A DNA stretch of 64,000 bases, taken from contig NZ_CP076128.1 of the NCBI RefSeq assembly GCF_018736065.1, positions 3,776,001 through 3,840,000 of the forward strand. Reading direction: 5' to 3'. The position numbers and the translations under genes were made by a program. The DNA is from Flammeovirga kamogawensis (lineage in GTDB: Bacteria > Bacteroidota > Bacteroidia > Cytophagales > Flammeovirgaceae). Position 1 is the first letter of the stretch, and the number at the start of each line of letters is the position of its first letter. This document shows, one piece after another, positions 45,683 through 54,223 of this stretch. The notes under the pieces are model-generated. The model made no database searches. It was given only the letters and a program-made list of their open reading frames with translations, and was not told where the DNA came from.

Positions 45683-46326
45683 AAAATGAAATACTAGAAT
45701 CAACACTTTTTGTAAGGTATTATGAAAATACAAAAGACAAAGAGCCTAAAGAAGTTACAATGTCAGAAATTGCTTCTTTATTGGAGAAAGAAAGTGAAAA
45801 AGAAAAGATAGCTGAATATATTTATCTAAGACTTTACACGCGTTTTCTCAAGCTATTTGATTATGAAACGGAAGATGAAAGTTTTAAAAGAGAATATAAA
45901 CATGGCTTTTTACAAATGGCAGCCTGTTGTATGTGTATAGAATCTTTGGCTTCTTTTTTAGAAGGAACAGATCGGACTGAAGAAATTGGTAAAGGTCATG
46001 AAGCTTTCAATAAGGTATTTAATTTTGCTAAAAATCTTGACAACAAACTATTAACTTTTTTAAGTGATAACATATACTCATCTGTAAGAAATGCAGTTTT
46101 GCATCAAGGAGAAACATACAAGGGTTTTAAAATTACTAGAAAGGACGGAGAGAAATTATATCAAAAAAGTACAAAAACGGTTAATGCTCATATTTTTCAT
46201 AAAGAGCTAGTTAAGCTTCTAAAATCTTACAAAAAAGAATTAGTAGAATCTTCTTGGTCAAGTGAAAAGTGGGATAATGCTCGTCGAAAAATTAGAAGTA
46301 TCATTGACAATTGTGAAAAAAAATAA
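45679..46326 (+). CDS. HEPN-like protein in the RM-embedded module
   Basis: A 215-residue mostly helical protein. The segment SVRNAVLHQGE (about 136-146) contains an R-x4-H motif (RNAVLH) of the kind that forms the RNase site of HEPN domains. Upstream it has helical MAACCMCIESLASFLEGTD. It is coupled by ATGA overlap to the DUF6933-like gene and ends six bases before hsdR. A HEPN RNase acting as an abortive-infection effector is plausible but unproven; a non-catalytic HEPN is also possible. Confidence 0.6.
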   Translation: MKNEILESTLFVRYYENTKDKEPKEVTMSEIASLLEKESEKEKIAEYIYLRLYTRFLKLFDYETEDESFKREYKHGFLQMAACCMCIESLASFLEGTDRTEEIGKGHEAFNKVFNFAKNLDNKLLTFLSDNIYSSVRNAVLHQGETYKGFKITRKDGEKLYQKSTKTVNAHIFHKELVKLLKSYKKELVESSWSSEKWDNARRKIRSIIDNCEKK

Positions 46327-46332
46327 CTAGCC

Positions 46333-49300
46333 ATGCCAACAACTACCAAAATATACGAAGACGACATCGAACAAGATATGATCAAGCTTTTGCAACAACA
46401 AGGGTTTGACTATCTCAAAGGGTCTGAACTAGAACTCGACTACACAGACAATACAGAAAGAAGTAGCTACAAAGAAGTAGTCTTAAAGCAGCAGTTGATG
46501 CAAGCGTTAAAACGCATCAATCCACACTCTCCAGAGCATCAGTTGACAGAAGCTTTAGATGCCATGCTCAACCTTCAAGAACACGAACAGTTAGTAGAAA
46601 CCAACGAAGAATTTTACAAACTGCTGATAGGTGGTTATGCGGTAGAAGGTAGCGAAGAAGAAGACACACACCGTATTTATTATGTAGATTTCATTCACCC
46701 CGAAAATAACGAATGGAAGGTAGTCAATCAGTTTACAGTCATAGATGTAGCCCATTGTAGACCCGATGTTATGCTGTTTGTAAATGGTTTACCTGTAGTA
46801 GTGGTGGAGTTAAAAAGACCCACAGATGCAAGTGCAACTACTAAAACAGCCTACGACCAACTACAACGTTACAAAAAAGAAATACCGAAGCTGTTTCATT
46901 ACAACACCCTCATGATTATTTCTGATGGAGTGAAAGCAATGGCAGGTTCTACAACCGCACCTTACAGTCGGTTTTTACCATGGAAAAGTATTGATGGCAG
47001 TACAGAAGCCGCCAAGAATAAACCAGAACTAGAAGTCATTACCAAAGGTCTTTTACAGAAAGATATACTTCTTGAACTGATACGTGATTATACCGTTTTT
47101 GAAAAAGAAAAAGACATTATAGAACTTGAAAATGGCAAACACGATATCAGGACTCAAGTCATTAAAAAGATTGCTGCTTACCACCAATTCTTTGCCGTAA
47201 GGAAAGCAATTGAAGCCACAAGGCAAGCTTCTTCTGAAAAAGGAGATGGAAAAGCAGGTGTCGTTTGGCATACACAAGGAAGTGGTAAATCGCTTTCTAT
47301 GGTCTTCTTTAGTAAGAAGATGGAGCAAGAATTAGACAATGCTACACTCATTGTACTCACCGATAGAAACGACCTTGATAATCAATTGTTCAATACCTTT
47401 GCTAGTTGTGGGCAAAAAGCAGAACAGATTGAGTCTAACGACGATTTAAAGCAGAAACTAAAGCGTGATAGTGGTGGAATGTTCTTTACAACCATACAAA
47501 AGTTTGGTATTTCAAAAGAAGATAAAGAACAGCAAACCGTTTATGAATTTCCTCAGCTTTCCGATAGAAGAAATATAATTATTGTTGCCGATGAAGCCCA
47601 CCGAACACAGTATGGTTTCACAGGTAAAGCAGAGAAAGACAAAGCAGGAGAGTACACAGGTAAAATCTCTTTTGGGTTTGCAAAATACATCAGAGACGCC
47701 TTCCCGAATGCTTCATTCTTAGGCTTTACGGGTACACCCATTGAAGCAGAAGACGTTAACACACCAGAAGTTTTTGGTAACTACATCGACATCTATGATA
47801 TACAACAAGCGGTAGAAGATGGGGCAACAGTACCGATATTCTATGAAAGTCGTTTGGCAAAAATCAAGATGATTGAGGGAGTGGATATTGATAGTGAAGC
47901 CGATAAATTGGCAGACGAATACAATGTAGAGCAAGAGAAAAAAGAAGCAACAAAACTCGAAGCACTGATTGCACACCCCGATCGTTTACGTTCAGTAGCA
48001 GAAGATATTGTAAGCCACTATTCAGCGCGTAGAGCTGCTTTTACAGAAGGTAAAGGCATGATCGTTACCATGAGTAGAGAAATTGCGGTAAAGCTGTATG
48101 ATGAGATTATTAAAGTAAAGCCCGAATGGCACAGTGATAGCCTAGATGAAGGAGCCGTAAAAGTAGTCATGACTTCTGCTCCAACAGATGAAGACCGCTA
48201 CGGTAAAGCTTTTACAAAACATGCAACAACAAAAGAACAAAGAGAAGACCTTGCTGCAAGAGTAAAAGATGTCAATGATCCACTTCAATTGGTCATTGTG
48301 CGTGATATGTGGTTAACAGGTTTCGATGCACCATGCCTCACAACACTCTATGTAGACAAGCCCATGAAAGGACACGGCTTAATGCAAGCCATTGCAAGAG
48401 TTAATCGAGTTTTCCCAGGTAAAGCAGGAGGATTAGTAGTCGATTACTTAGGCATCGCTTCAGAACTTAAAAAAGCAACAAAAGACTATACTCGAAGTGG
48501 AGGAAAAGGAGAACCTGTAGAAACACAGAACCAAGCTGTAAAAATTGTCAAAGAGAAACTAGAAGTAGTGAATGACTTCTTTAGAGAAGGCACATTTGAC
48601 ATAGAACGCTATCACTCCAATTATGCCACATCTTTTGAGCGCATTGAAGTACTCAACGATGCAGTAGATCATATTCAAGGTTTAGAACACGATGAAGAGG
48701 GTACAGCCAAACGTTTTAGAACACAAGTAATGGCATTAGTAAAAGCCCACTCCTTAGCCGTACCTCATCCCGATGTAATGAAGATTGAAGTACAGCGTCA
48801 GGTTGCCTTTTTTCATGCCGTAAAATCGGTATTAGATAAGCTAGACCCATCAAGTGAACCATTAGATCAGGACGAAAAAGGGCAGCAAAACAACGCCTAC
48901 TTTAAACAACTAATTCAACAATTAGTACAGGATTCTATAGAAGCCGATGGCGTAGTAGATATTTTGGAAGAAGCAGGAATGGAATCACCAGAACTTTCCA
49001 TCCTATCCGATGATTTCTTGGCAGAGGTACAAAACATGAAACGTAAGAACCTCGCCATAGAACTCCTTAAAAAGCTGCTCACAGACCAAATAAAAGCTAA
49101 AGGAAAGAGTAACATTGCAAAGTCGAAAAAGCTATCAGAAAGGCTTCAAGACGCTATCTTACGCTACCAAAACAAGATCATCTCTGCGGTAGAAATTCTA
49201 GAGGAAATGATTGCCCTCTCTAAAGAAATCACAGCAGAAGAAGAACGCATGATTGCACTCGGAATGTCTGCCACAGAAATAGCCTTTTATGATACATTAG

Positions 49301-49554
49301 CCGACAACAAAAGTGCTAAAGACCTAATGGAAGACGATACACTCATGCAACTCGCATCTGTCATTGTAGAAAACATTCAGAAGAAAGCCAAAATAGACTG
49401 GACGAAGCGAGAGAAAGTAAAAGCACAACTCCGTTTAGCCATCAAAAAGCAGTTAAAGAAGTTCGGTTACCCACCAGATCAGCAGAAGTTGGCCACACAG
49501 AAAATATTACAACAAACAGAGCAATTGGCTAAGGAATTGGCGAAGGCTTCTTAA
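46333..49554 (+). CDS. hsdR: Type I restriction enzyme, R subunit
   Basis: A 1073-residue HsdR. N-terminal PD-(D/E)xK nuclease (CRPDVMLFVNGLPVVVVELKRP, about 142-161), then two SF2 motor lobes with Walker A HTQGSGKSLSM (about 314), DEAH box VADEAHRTQYG (about 416), motif III GFTGTPI and motif VI QAIARVNRVF, and a helical C-terminus that binds HsdM. It completes a type I RM system with hsdM and hsdS although four genes intervene. No truncation visible. Confidence 0.95.
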   Translation: MPTTTKIYEDDIEQDMIKLLQQQGFDYLKGSELELDYTDNTERSSYKEVVLKQQLMQALKRINPHSPEHQLTEALDAMLNLQEHEQLVETNEEFYKLLIGGYAVEGSEEEDTHRIYYVDFIHPENNEWKVVNQFTVIDVAHCRPDVMLFVNGLPVVVVELKRPTDASATTKTAYDQLQRYKKEIPKLFHYNTLMIISDGVKAMAGSTTAPYSRFLPWKSIDGSTEAAKNKPELEVITKGLLQKDILLELIRDYTVFEKEKDIIELENGKHDIRTQVIKKIAAYHQFFAVRKAIEATRQASSEKGDGKAGVVWHTQGSGKSLSMVFFSKKMEQELDNATLIVLTDRNDLDNQLFNTFASCGQKAEQIESNDDLKQKLKRDSGGMFFTTIQKFGISKEDKEQQTVYEFPQLSDRRNIIIVADEAHRTQYGFTGKAEKDKAGEYTGKISFGFAKYIRDAFPNASFLGFTGTPIEAEDVNTPEVFGNYIDIYDIQQAVEDGATVPIFYESRLAKIKMIEGVDIDSEADKLADEYNVEQEKKEATKLEALIAHPDRLRSVAEDIVSHYSARRAAFTEGKGMIVTMSREIAVKLYDEIIKVKPEWHSDSLDEGAVKVVMTSAPTDEDRYGKAFTKHATTKEQREDLAARVKDVNDPLQLVIVRDMWLTGFDAPCLTTLYVDKPMKGHGLMQAIARVNRVFPGKAGGLVVDYLGIASELKKATKDYTRSGGKGEPVETQNQAVKIVKEKLEVVNDFFREGTFDIERYHSNYATSFERIEVLNDAVDHIQGLEHDEEGTAKRFRTQVMALVKAHSLAVPHPDVMKIEVQRQVAFFHAVKSVLDKLDPSSEPLDQDEKGQQNNAYFKQLIQQLVQDSIEADGVVDILEEAGMESPELSILSDDFLAEVQNMKRKNLAIELLKKLLTDQIKAKGKSNIAKSKKLSERLQDAILRYQNKIISAVEILEEMIALSKEITAEEERMIALGMSATEIAFYDTLADNKSAKDLMEDDTLMQLASVIVENIQKKAKIDWTKREKVKAQLRLAIKKQLKKFGYPPDQQKLATQKILQQTEQLAKELAKAS

Positions 49555-49566
49555 TGAAGAAATGTT

Positions 49567-50703
49567 ATGTATTTGATTAACACAGATAATAATAAGATCG
49601 AAAAGATAAAAGCGAAGTCCTTTTCTGAGTTAGGATTCAAAGAACGTGAGCATCTTCAAGAATGGTTAGCTAAACGTCCTGAATCACTAGGAGAAGAACT
49701 ATTGATCATACAGAAAGAGTTTGATGGTTTTAACGATACACGTGAACGGTTAGACTTGTTGGCAATAGATAAAGATGGTTCTCTTGTAATAATAGAAAAT
49801 AAGCTTGATGATAGTGGTAAAGATGTCACTTGGCAAGCGATGAAATACGCGTCTTATTGTTCTAGTTTAAGTAAGAAACAGGTAATAGACATCTACCAGA
49901 ATTACCTCGATAAAAGCGGAAAAGGTGAAAAGGCAGGAGATAAGATCAGTGACTTTTTCAATGGGCAGGATATAGAAGAGATATCTATCAATCAAGGAGC
50001 CTCACAAAGAATCATTATGATAGCTGCTAATTTTCGTAAAGAAGTAACGTCAACTGTTTTATGGCTGATGAACTTCAATTTGCGTGTTCAATGCTTTAAA
50101 ACTACACCTTATCAATTGAACGATCAGCTATTTCTAAATATAGAGCAGATTATACCGATGAAAGAAGCAGAAGAGTACTCTATTAAGATGGCTGAAAAAT
50201 CACAAGAAGATATTAGTTCAAAAGAAGAAAAGAAGCATAGACATTTTTTAAGGCGAGAGTTTTGGACACAGTACATCGTAGAAATAAACAAAGTCAGTAA
50301 ACTGTATCAGAATATAAGTCCAAGTGACTACCATTGGATAGGTGCCAGTTCTGGAGTGAGAGGGGTAGGTTATAATTCTGTGATTTCAAAAAAATACGCG
50401 AGGGTAGAATTGTATATTGATAGAGCAAAAACAGCTGAAGAAAACGAGATGATTTTCGATTTCTTATATCAGCAAAAGGAAACAATAGAGGAAAAAGCAG
50501 GTATTCGTTTTACTTGGGAACGCTTAGAAGGGAAAAGAGCATACAGAGTAAAGTATGAAGACGCTACTACAAATGTTTTTAATAAGGACGAATGGTCTAA
50601 TATGACCTCTTTTATGGTAGACGGAATGCTTAAAATGGAAAGAGGTTTTAGAGATGCTTTGAAAGAAGTGAATAAAACTTTAAAAACGAATAAAGGGGTA
50701 TAA
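49567..50703 (+). CDS. DUF4268 NucS-like nuclease-fold protein
   Basis: A 378-residue protein. Residues about 20-130 form a NucS/EndoMS-like PD-(D/E)xK domain: RERLDLLAIDKDGSLVIIENKLDDSGKDVTWQAMKYASYCSSL, with Asp and ENK in place for metal binding. The rest is a DUF4268 domain (HFLRREFWTQYIVEINK...; RVELYIDRAKTAEENEMIFDFL). It follows hsdR by 12 bases and is often found with restriction systems. Target unknown. Confidence 0.82.
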   Translation: MYLINTDNNKIEKIKAKSFSELGFKEREHLQEWLAKRPESLGEELLIIQKEFDGFNDTRERLDLLAIDKDGSLVIIENKLDDSGKDVTWQAMKYASYCSSLSKKQVIDIYQNYLDKSGKGEKAGDKISDFFNGQDIEEISINQGASQRIIMIAANFRKEVTSTVLWLMNFNLRVQCFKTTPYQLNDQLFLNIEQIIPMKEAEEYSIKMAEKSQEDISSKEEKKHRHFLRREFWTQYIVEINKVSKLYQNISPSDYHWIGASSGVRGVGYNSVISKKYARVELYIDRAKTAEENEMIFDFLYQQKETIEEKAGIRFTWERLEGKRAYRVKYEDATTNVFNKDEWSNMTSFMVDGMLKMERGFRDALKEVNKTLKTNKGV

Positions 50704-50931
50704 TGGATATATACACCTGAAGACCAAACAAAGGCATTTGCACAAAAGGTAAAACTGGTAGTAGATGATAAAGCCAATTACACCGTCTGGAACACAAGAG
50801 ATGATATAAAAGCTGAACTCAAAGTAGCTTTAATCTTACTACTACATAAGTACAAATATCCTCATGTAGATAGAGATGAGGTTTATAAGGAGATATTTGA
50901 GCAGGCGGAGAATTTTAAAAAGTATCAATAA
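50704..50931 (+). pseudogene. C-terminal relic of a second type I R subunit
   Basis: A 75-codon open stretch without a start codon: WIYTPEDQTKAFAQKVKLVV, then ALILLLHKYKYPHVDRDEVYKEIFEQ. It matches the extreme C-terminus typical of HsdR proteins of another subfamily (the VxLLxKYGYPPxxxDEVYxxVxEQ pattern), whereas the intact HsdR here ends differently. It begins directly at the DUF4268 stop, so a previous RM operon was probably replaced up to this point. Confidence 0.78.
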
Positions 50932-51251
50932 TTAATGACTTTATCTTACAAATAGTCTATATTAATATGTAATGCCTTTCTAATTGTTGATAAATTTGTC
51001 AGTATTTTGCTGTCAAATTTGACATCGTGTAAGTTTTATATGACTTTTTGTCTTAAAATAACTTAAAATATAATAAAAGATAGGTTTTTGATAAATAATT
51101 AATCGTTAGGTCAGGTAGGAAGTTCTACCTAACTCAAACGATTAATTAAGACTTAGGACCTCAAAATTAATCTATTACTCGGAAATACCCAAAAATGAAC
51201 TTCCAACAGGTAGGCTCTCTGTCTTATATGAGCTAAATAAATAGATACTAA
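50932..51251. other. Structured 320-base gap before CBASS
   Basis: AT-rich. It holds a nested inverted repeat at 51097-51147: outer arms AATTAATCGTT / AACGATTAATT (11 bp, perfect), inner arms GGTAG / CTACC, with an alternative pairing GTTAGGT / ACCTAAC. No T run follows, so it looks like an operator, a structured RNA or a recombination scar more than a terminator. The CBASS promoter must lie nearby but no consensus was found. Confidence 0.5.
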
Positions 51252-52268
51252 ATGCCAAAAACAATCAAATCAGCATTTCATGAGTTTCATAGAGATGTTG
51301 TAAACATTGAAACAAGTCGTACTCAAAAAGCCTTAGCAAGTAGAGATTGGTTGATTGAACAACTAAATAAACTTGAACTAGATGAATCATTATCATTCCC
51401 ATTCAGGTATGGTGCTAGACAGCTAAATATTGGATCTTTCCAAAGGAAAACAAAAATTAGAGAACTTGATGATATTGACTTATTTTTTTGTTTTACTGCT
51501 GACAATGCATTCTATACTAAAATTTCTGATGATCATTATGTTATCAGTACTGTCAATTCAAGTCATCGTTTAAAAAGTTTATCTGACGATGGAATACTTA
51601 ATTCAAGGAAAGTAATAGAAAAAGTTAAGAACTCTTTAGCGAAAATTAGTCAGTATAAAAATGCAGACCTACATAGAAGAGGTGAAGCAGCTACACTCTC
51701 TTTAACATCTTATGAATGGGTTTTTGATATTGTTCCATGTTTTTATACTGATACAGGGTTATATCTTATACCAAATGGAGAAGGGGGGTGGAAACAAACA
51801 AATCCAAGCGTTGATCAAGTTCGAATAACTACTGAAAATCAAGCTAAAAATGGAAAGTTACTTCAATTAGTACGTACCGTAAAATATTGGAGTAAAATTC
51901 ATTTGCCTAATGATACGATTAGTTCTTATTTACTTGAAAATTTTGTGATAAAATATTCTCAAATGAAAGAAAGTTTGTCTGATGATATTGTATATGATTT
52001 AAGAGATTTTTTACAGTATTTATCTCATAATATTTATTATCCATTATATACTGAAAGTACCTTTCAGGGAGATTTAAACTCTTTGAATGAAGAAAGAAAA
52101 AAAATAATAAGTGACAAGTCAATTTGGTCAGCAAGTAAGATAAATGAAGCATTACATGCCGAATTATTTAATTATGATCTTCCAAAAGCAATAAGTATCT
52201 GGCAAGAAGTATTTGGTAACAACTTTCCAAAATTAGAATTAAAAGATGAGCAGAATAGTACCGTTTGA
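51252..52268 (+). CDS. CBASS CD-NTase (cGAS/DncV-like nucleotidyltransferase)
   Basis: A 338-residue SMODS/CD-NTase. The active-site motif lies at about 60-80: IGSFQRKTKIRELDDIDLFF (GS ... DxD), with the third acidic residue in WVFDIVPCF (about 157-165) and the helical SPFRYGARQLN lead-in. On phage infection such enzymes make cyclic oligonucleotide signals. The 3' end overlaps the effector start by 23 bases, the two-gene type I CBASS layout. No Cap2/Cap3 genes. Clade and product nucleotide cannot be told by eye. Confidence 0.88.
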   Translation: MPKTIKSAFHEFHRDVVNIETSRTQKALASRDWLIEQLNKLELDESLSFPFRYGARQLNIGSFQRKTKIRELDDIDLFFCFTADNAFYTKISDDHYVISTVNSSHRLKSLSDDGILNSRKVIEKVKNSLAKISQYKNADLHRRGEAATLSLTSYEWVFDIVPCFYTDTGLYLIPNGEGGWKQTNPSVDQVRITTENQAKNGKLLQLVRTVKYWSKIHLPNDTISSYLLENFVIKYSQMKESLSDDIVYDLRDFLQYLSHNIYYPLYTESTFQGDLNSLNEERKKIISDKSIWSASKINEALHAELFNYDLPKAISIWQEVFGNNFPKLELKDEQNSTV

Positions 52269-53031
52269 TATTTCATATAAGAGAATAGATTTTATTGACT
52301 TGTTGTCATTTATATTTTTGCTAATATCAGCTTCTTCAATTATTGTAAAATGGACTTACATAATATTTTTCGAAAAACAGCACCCAATTATTAAGGATGA
52401 TTTATTAAATGTTACGCTCAATGTAAGTAATAGTTTTATGCTTTTTTATTTGGTATTAAACCTGTTCATCAAAATAAGATTTCATTTATTAGAAAATAAT
52501 AGAAGGGTAGACCTATTTGATAATTCTTTTGGAAGTACACTAAGCGATGATAATACTGTAGGATACTTCAACAATGAAGAAATGAGTCTAGGTATGAAAA
52601 AGTTAGCTTTGAACACTTATGAAAGTTCATATCATACAGAAGGTACCTTATCTAAAATGTTGGAGAGGAAATTATATCTTTATATACCACTCTTGATGAT
52701 TTTTATTATATCGATTATTTCAAATGGAGGTAAAGGTCTAATAAGGTTTGCTATAGAAATTAGTGTTCCTATTATTATACTTTCTCAATATGTTATTCTG
52801 ATTTTCTATTATTTAGGTGTCAAGAAGGTTAATAATTTATTTAGAACTGTTTTAGATAACATTGGTCATAAGAACTTGAGAAAAGATGATGTTCCTAAGT
52901 TATTAAGGTTAATAATGGAGTATAATACTACTCAGGCATGGGCGAATACGCATTTAAATTCAAGTATTTTTCATAAGAATAATGAACGTGTTTCAAATAA
53001 ATGGAATGAAATAAAGGAAAGATATATCTGA
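52246..53031 (+). CDS. S-4TM-type membrane effector of CBASS
   Basis: A 261-residue protein with four membrane helices (about 18-38, 58-78, 146-163 and 169-190), a central cytoplasmic segment after helix 2 (LLENNRRVDLFDNSFGS), and a C-terminal region (MEYNTTQAWANTHLNSSIFHKNNERVSNKWNEI) typical of SMODS-associated 4TM effectors. The CD-NTase signal would trigger membrane disruption and cell death. It is translationally coupled to the CD-NTase. Confidence 0.82.
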   Translation: MSRIVPFDISYKRIDFIDLLSFIFLLISASSIIVKWTYIIFFEKQHPIIKDDLLNVTLNVSNSFMLFYLVLNLFIKIRFHLLENNRRVDLFDNSFGSTLSDDNTVGYFNNEEMSLGMKKLALNTYESSYHTEGTLSKMLERKLYLYIPLLMIFIISIISNGGKGLIRFAIEISVPIIILSQYVILIFYYLGVKKVNNLFRTVLDNIGHKNLRKDDVPKLLRLIMEYNTTQAWANTHLNSSIFHKNNERVSNKWNEIKERYI

Positions 53032-53200
53032 AATATTCATATTGAAATAGTAGAAATTTCAAAAACTACCTTAGCACTATCAAAAATGTAAATTTTAAGG
53101 GTGTTATTAAGTTTTGCATTGGCAGAATAGTTTTTAAAAAAATAGCTTTAATGATATAGGAAAGAGGGTTTTACCCCTCTTTTTTTTGTGCAGTATTTTA
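53032..53200 (+). repeat. Right end of unit 1: att-like core B and terminator
   Basis: Core AAGTTTTGCATTGGC at 53109-53123 is a diverged copy of the mnmE FCIG codons. About 65 bases upstream resemble the right-end sequence before cores C and D (TTTCAAAAAC, CACTAT, ATTTTA). A GAGGG/CCCTC terminator with a T run follows (53162-53187), as after every other core. Confidence 0.7.
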
Positions 53201-53357
53201 TATTTATGATATATTTTTGTCCTGTTTTTTATGAAAAAAACGGGACAAATTGCATACTGTTGTAAATCAAAAATGTATTGAAAACAACTGATTATATATT
53301 AAGTTAAACCGCCTATTTCTTTAGCTCTATTTCGTATTTCATACTTTTTATGAAAGT

Positions 53358-53492
53358 TTATAATTCGATTACTTTTTCAACATCAAAATTTCTATGTTCC
53401 CCTAGTTGCACATAACCCAATTGATTACATATCATTTGTGTATTTCCAATTTGAAAATCCTTCATATTACGATGACTATGACCGTATACCCA
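53358..53492 (-). pseudogene. Metallophosphoesterase C-terminal fragment
   Basis: Reading the minus strand from 53492 gives WVYGHSHRNMKDFQIGNTQ, then QLGYVQLGEHRNFDVEKVIEL and a stop at 53358. The GHSH motif is the last metal-binding motif of calcineurin-like phosphoesterases. The 5' three quarters are missing; the break coincides with the start of an HsdR fragment on the other strand. Confidence 0.75.
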
Positions 53493-53543
53493 CCTGTAGA
53501 TAGAGATGAGGTGTATAAGGAGATTTTTAAGAGGTATATATAG
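53490..53543 (+). pseudogene. Second HsdR C-terminal relic
   Basis: Seventeen codons reading PPVDRDEVYKEIFKRYI then stop. They match the tail at 50862-50910 (HVDRDEVYKEIFEQ) at nearly every position, including DNA identity over most of 40 bases. Shows that another type I RM operon once ended here. Confidence 0.7.
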
Positions 53544-53794
53544 GTTTAAATATTGATCAATTTAAGCTCGTAAAATGATTTGTTATCCCAAAAAATAATT
53601 GGGTACTATATGATCTTTTTTATCTCATTCTCCAGGAGATATGGATTCTGCATAAGCATTGCATCCTACTTCATGTAAGCACTTTCAGTATCTTCTTTAC
53701 TAAGCATAAATATTCTAGTCACAAGTGTAGTTTCTCTGTGATGAATAAATAGTATATGACCTTTTTTGAATTGTCTTGTCATTTTATTTCTTGA
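53544..53794. other. Gap with a possible short minus-strand relic
   Basis: Minus strand 53782-53666 reads MTRQFKKGHILFIHHRETTL, then TRIFMLSKEDTESAYMK and a stop, in a promising but short frame (38 codons) that continues beyond the stop with similar composition. Probably a gene remnant; no family recognised. Confidence 0.35.
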
Positions 53795-54211
53795 TTAATA
53801 AACTTCTACAGATGTTCTTCCAAATACGAACATCAATTCGTCTCTCCCACTCTCCATTATAAAAGTGAGATCTAAATTCCCATTATTTTTGAACTTCACT
53901 AAGAATTTCATATTGCCATACATATCTTTAAATATTATTCTACCTTGACTGTCAGTACCTGTGATATCGAATAACATATTATCAAGCATCTTCTTATTTC
54001 CAATCCAAAATGTAACAAAATAAGTAGTCTGATTAGTATGTTTTTGAAAATATATACTAACGAGCTCAGTACTTACCGGAGATGGTCTATCGAAGTCATA
54101 ATTCTTATAGATCATATGTTGCTGTGCTGTAAATTCAAATGAATAAGACTGGGCATTAGCAGTAAAAGTCAAACATAAAAAAAGTGTTATTGTAGTTATT
54201 ATCTGTTTCAT
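53795..54211 (-). CDS. Exported hypothetical protein
   Basis: A 138-residue secreted protein with a clear signal peptide (TLFLCLTFTANAQS). The mature part is beta-rich (TTYFVTFWIGNKKMLDNMLFDI). No family recognised. It lies 12 bases downstream of the next gene on the same strand, so the two are an operon. Intact despite lying in a degraded unit. Confidence 0.62.
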   Translation of the reverse strand: MKQIITTITLFLCLTFTANAQSYSFEFTAQQHMIYKNYDFDRPSPVSTELVSIYFQKHTNQTTYFVTFWIGNKKMLDNMLFDITGTDSQGRIIFKDMYGNMKFLVKFKNNGNLDLTFIMESGRDELMFVFGRTSVEVY

Positions 54212-54223
54212 TATCTTTTTTGT

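Larger units (their letters stand above)
32541..53123 (+). mobile_element. Integrative element, unit 1, inserted in the mnmE 3' end
   Basis: About 20.6 kb between cores A and B. It carries HTH regulators, a tyrosine recombinase, DUF3987 and DUF6371 proteins, a membrane protein, then defence cargo: type I RM with accessory genes, DUF4268 nuclease, CBASS. No relaxase, coupling protein or phage structural gene was seen, so it is neither a complete ICE nor a prophage. The A/B core pair is imperfect and A/C is the better match, so the functional excision unit may extend to 56148. Confidence 0.75.

Noticed and set aside
32541..53123. Prophage
   Set aside because: No capsid, terminase, portal or tail genes; only integrase and replication-type proteins plus defence cargo.
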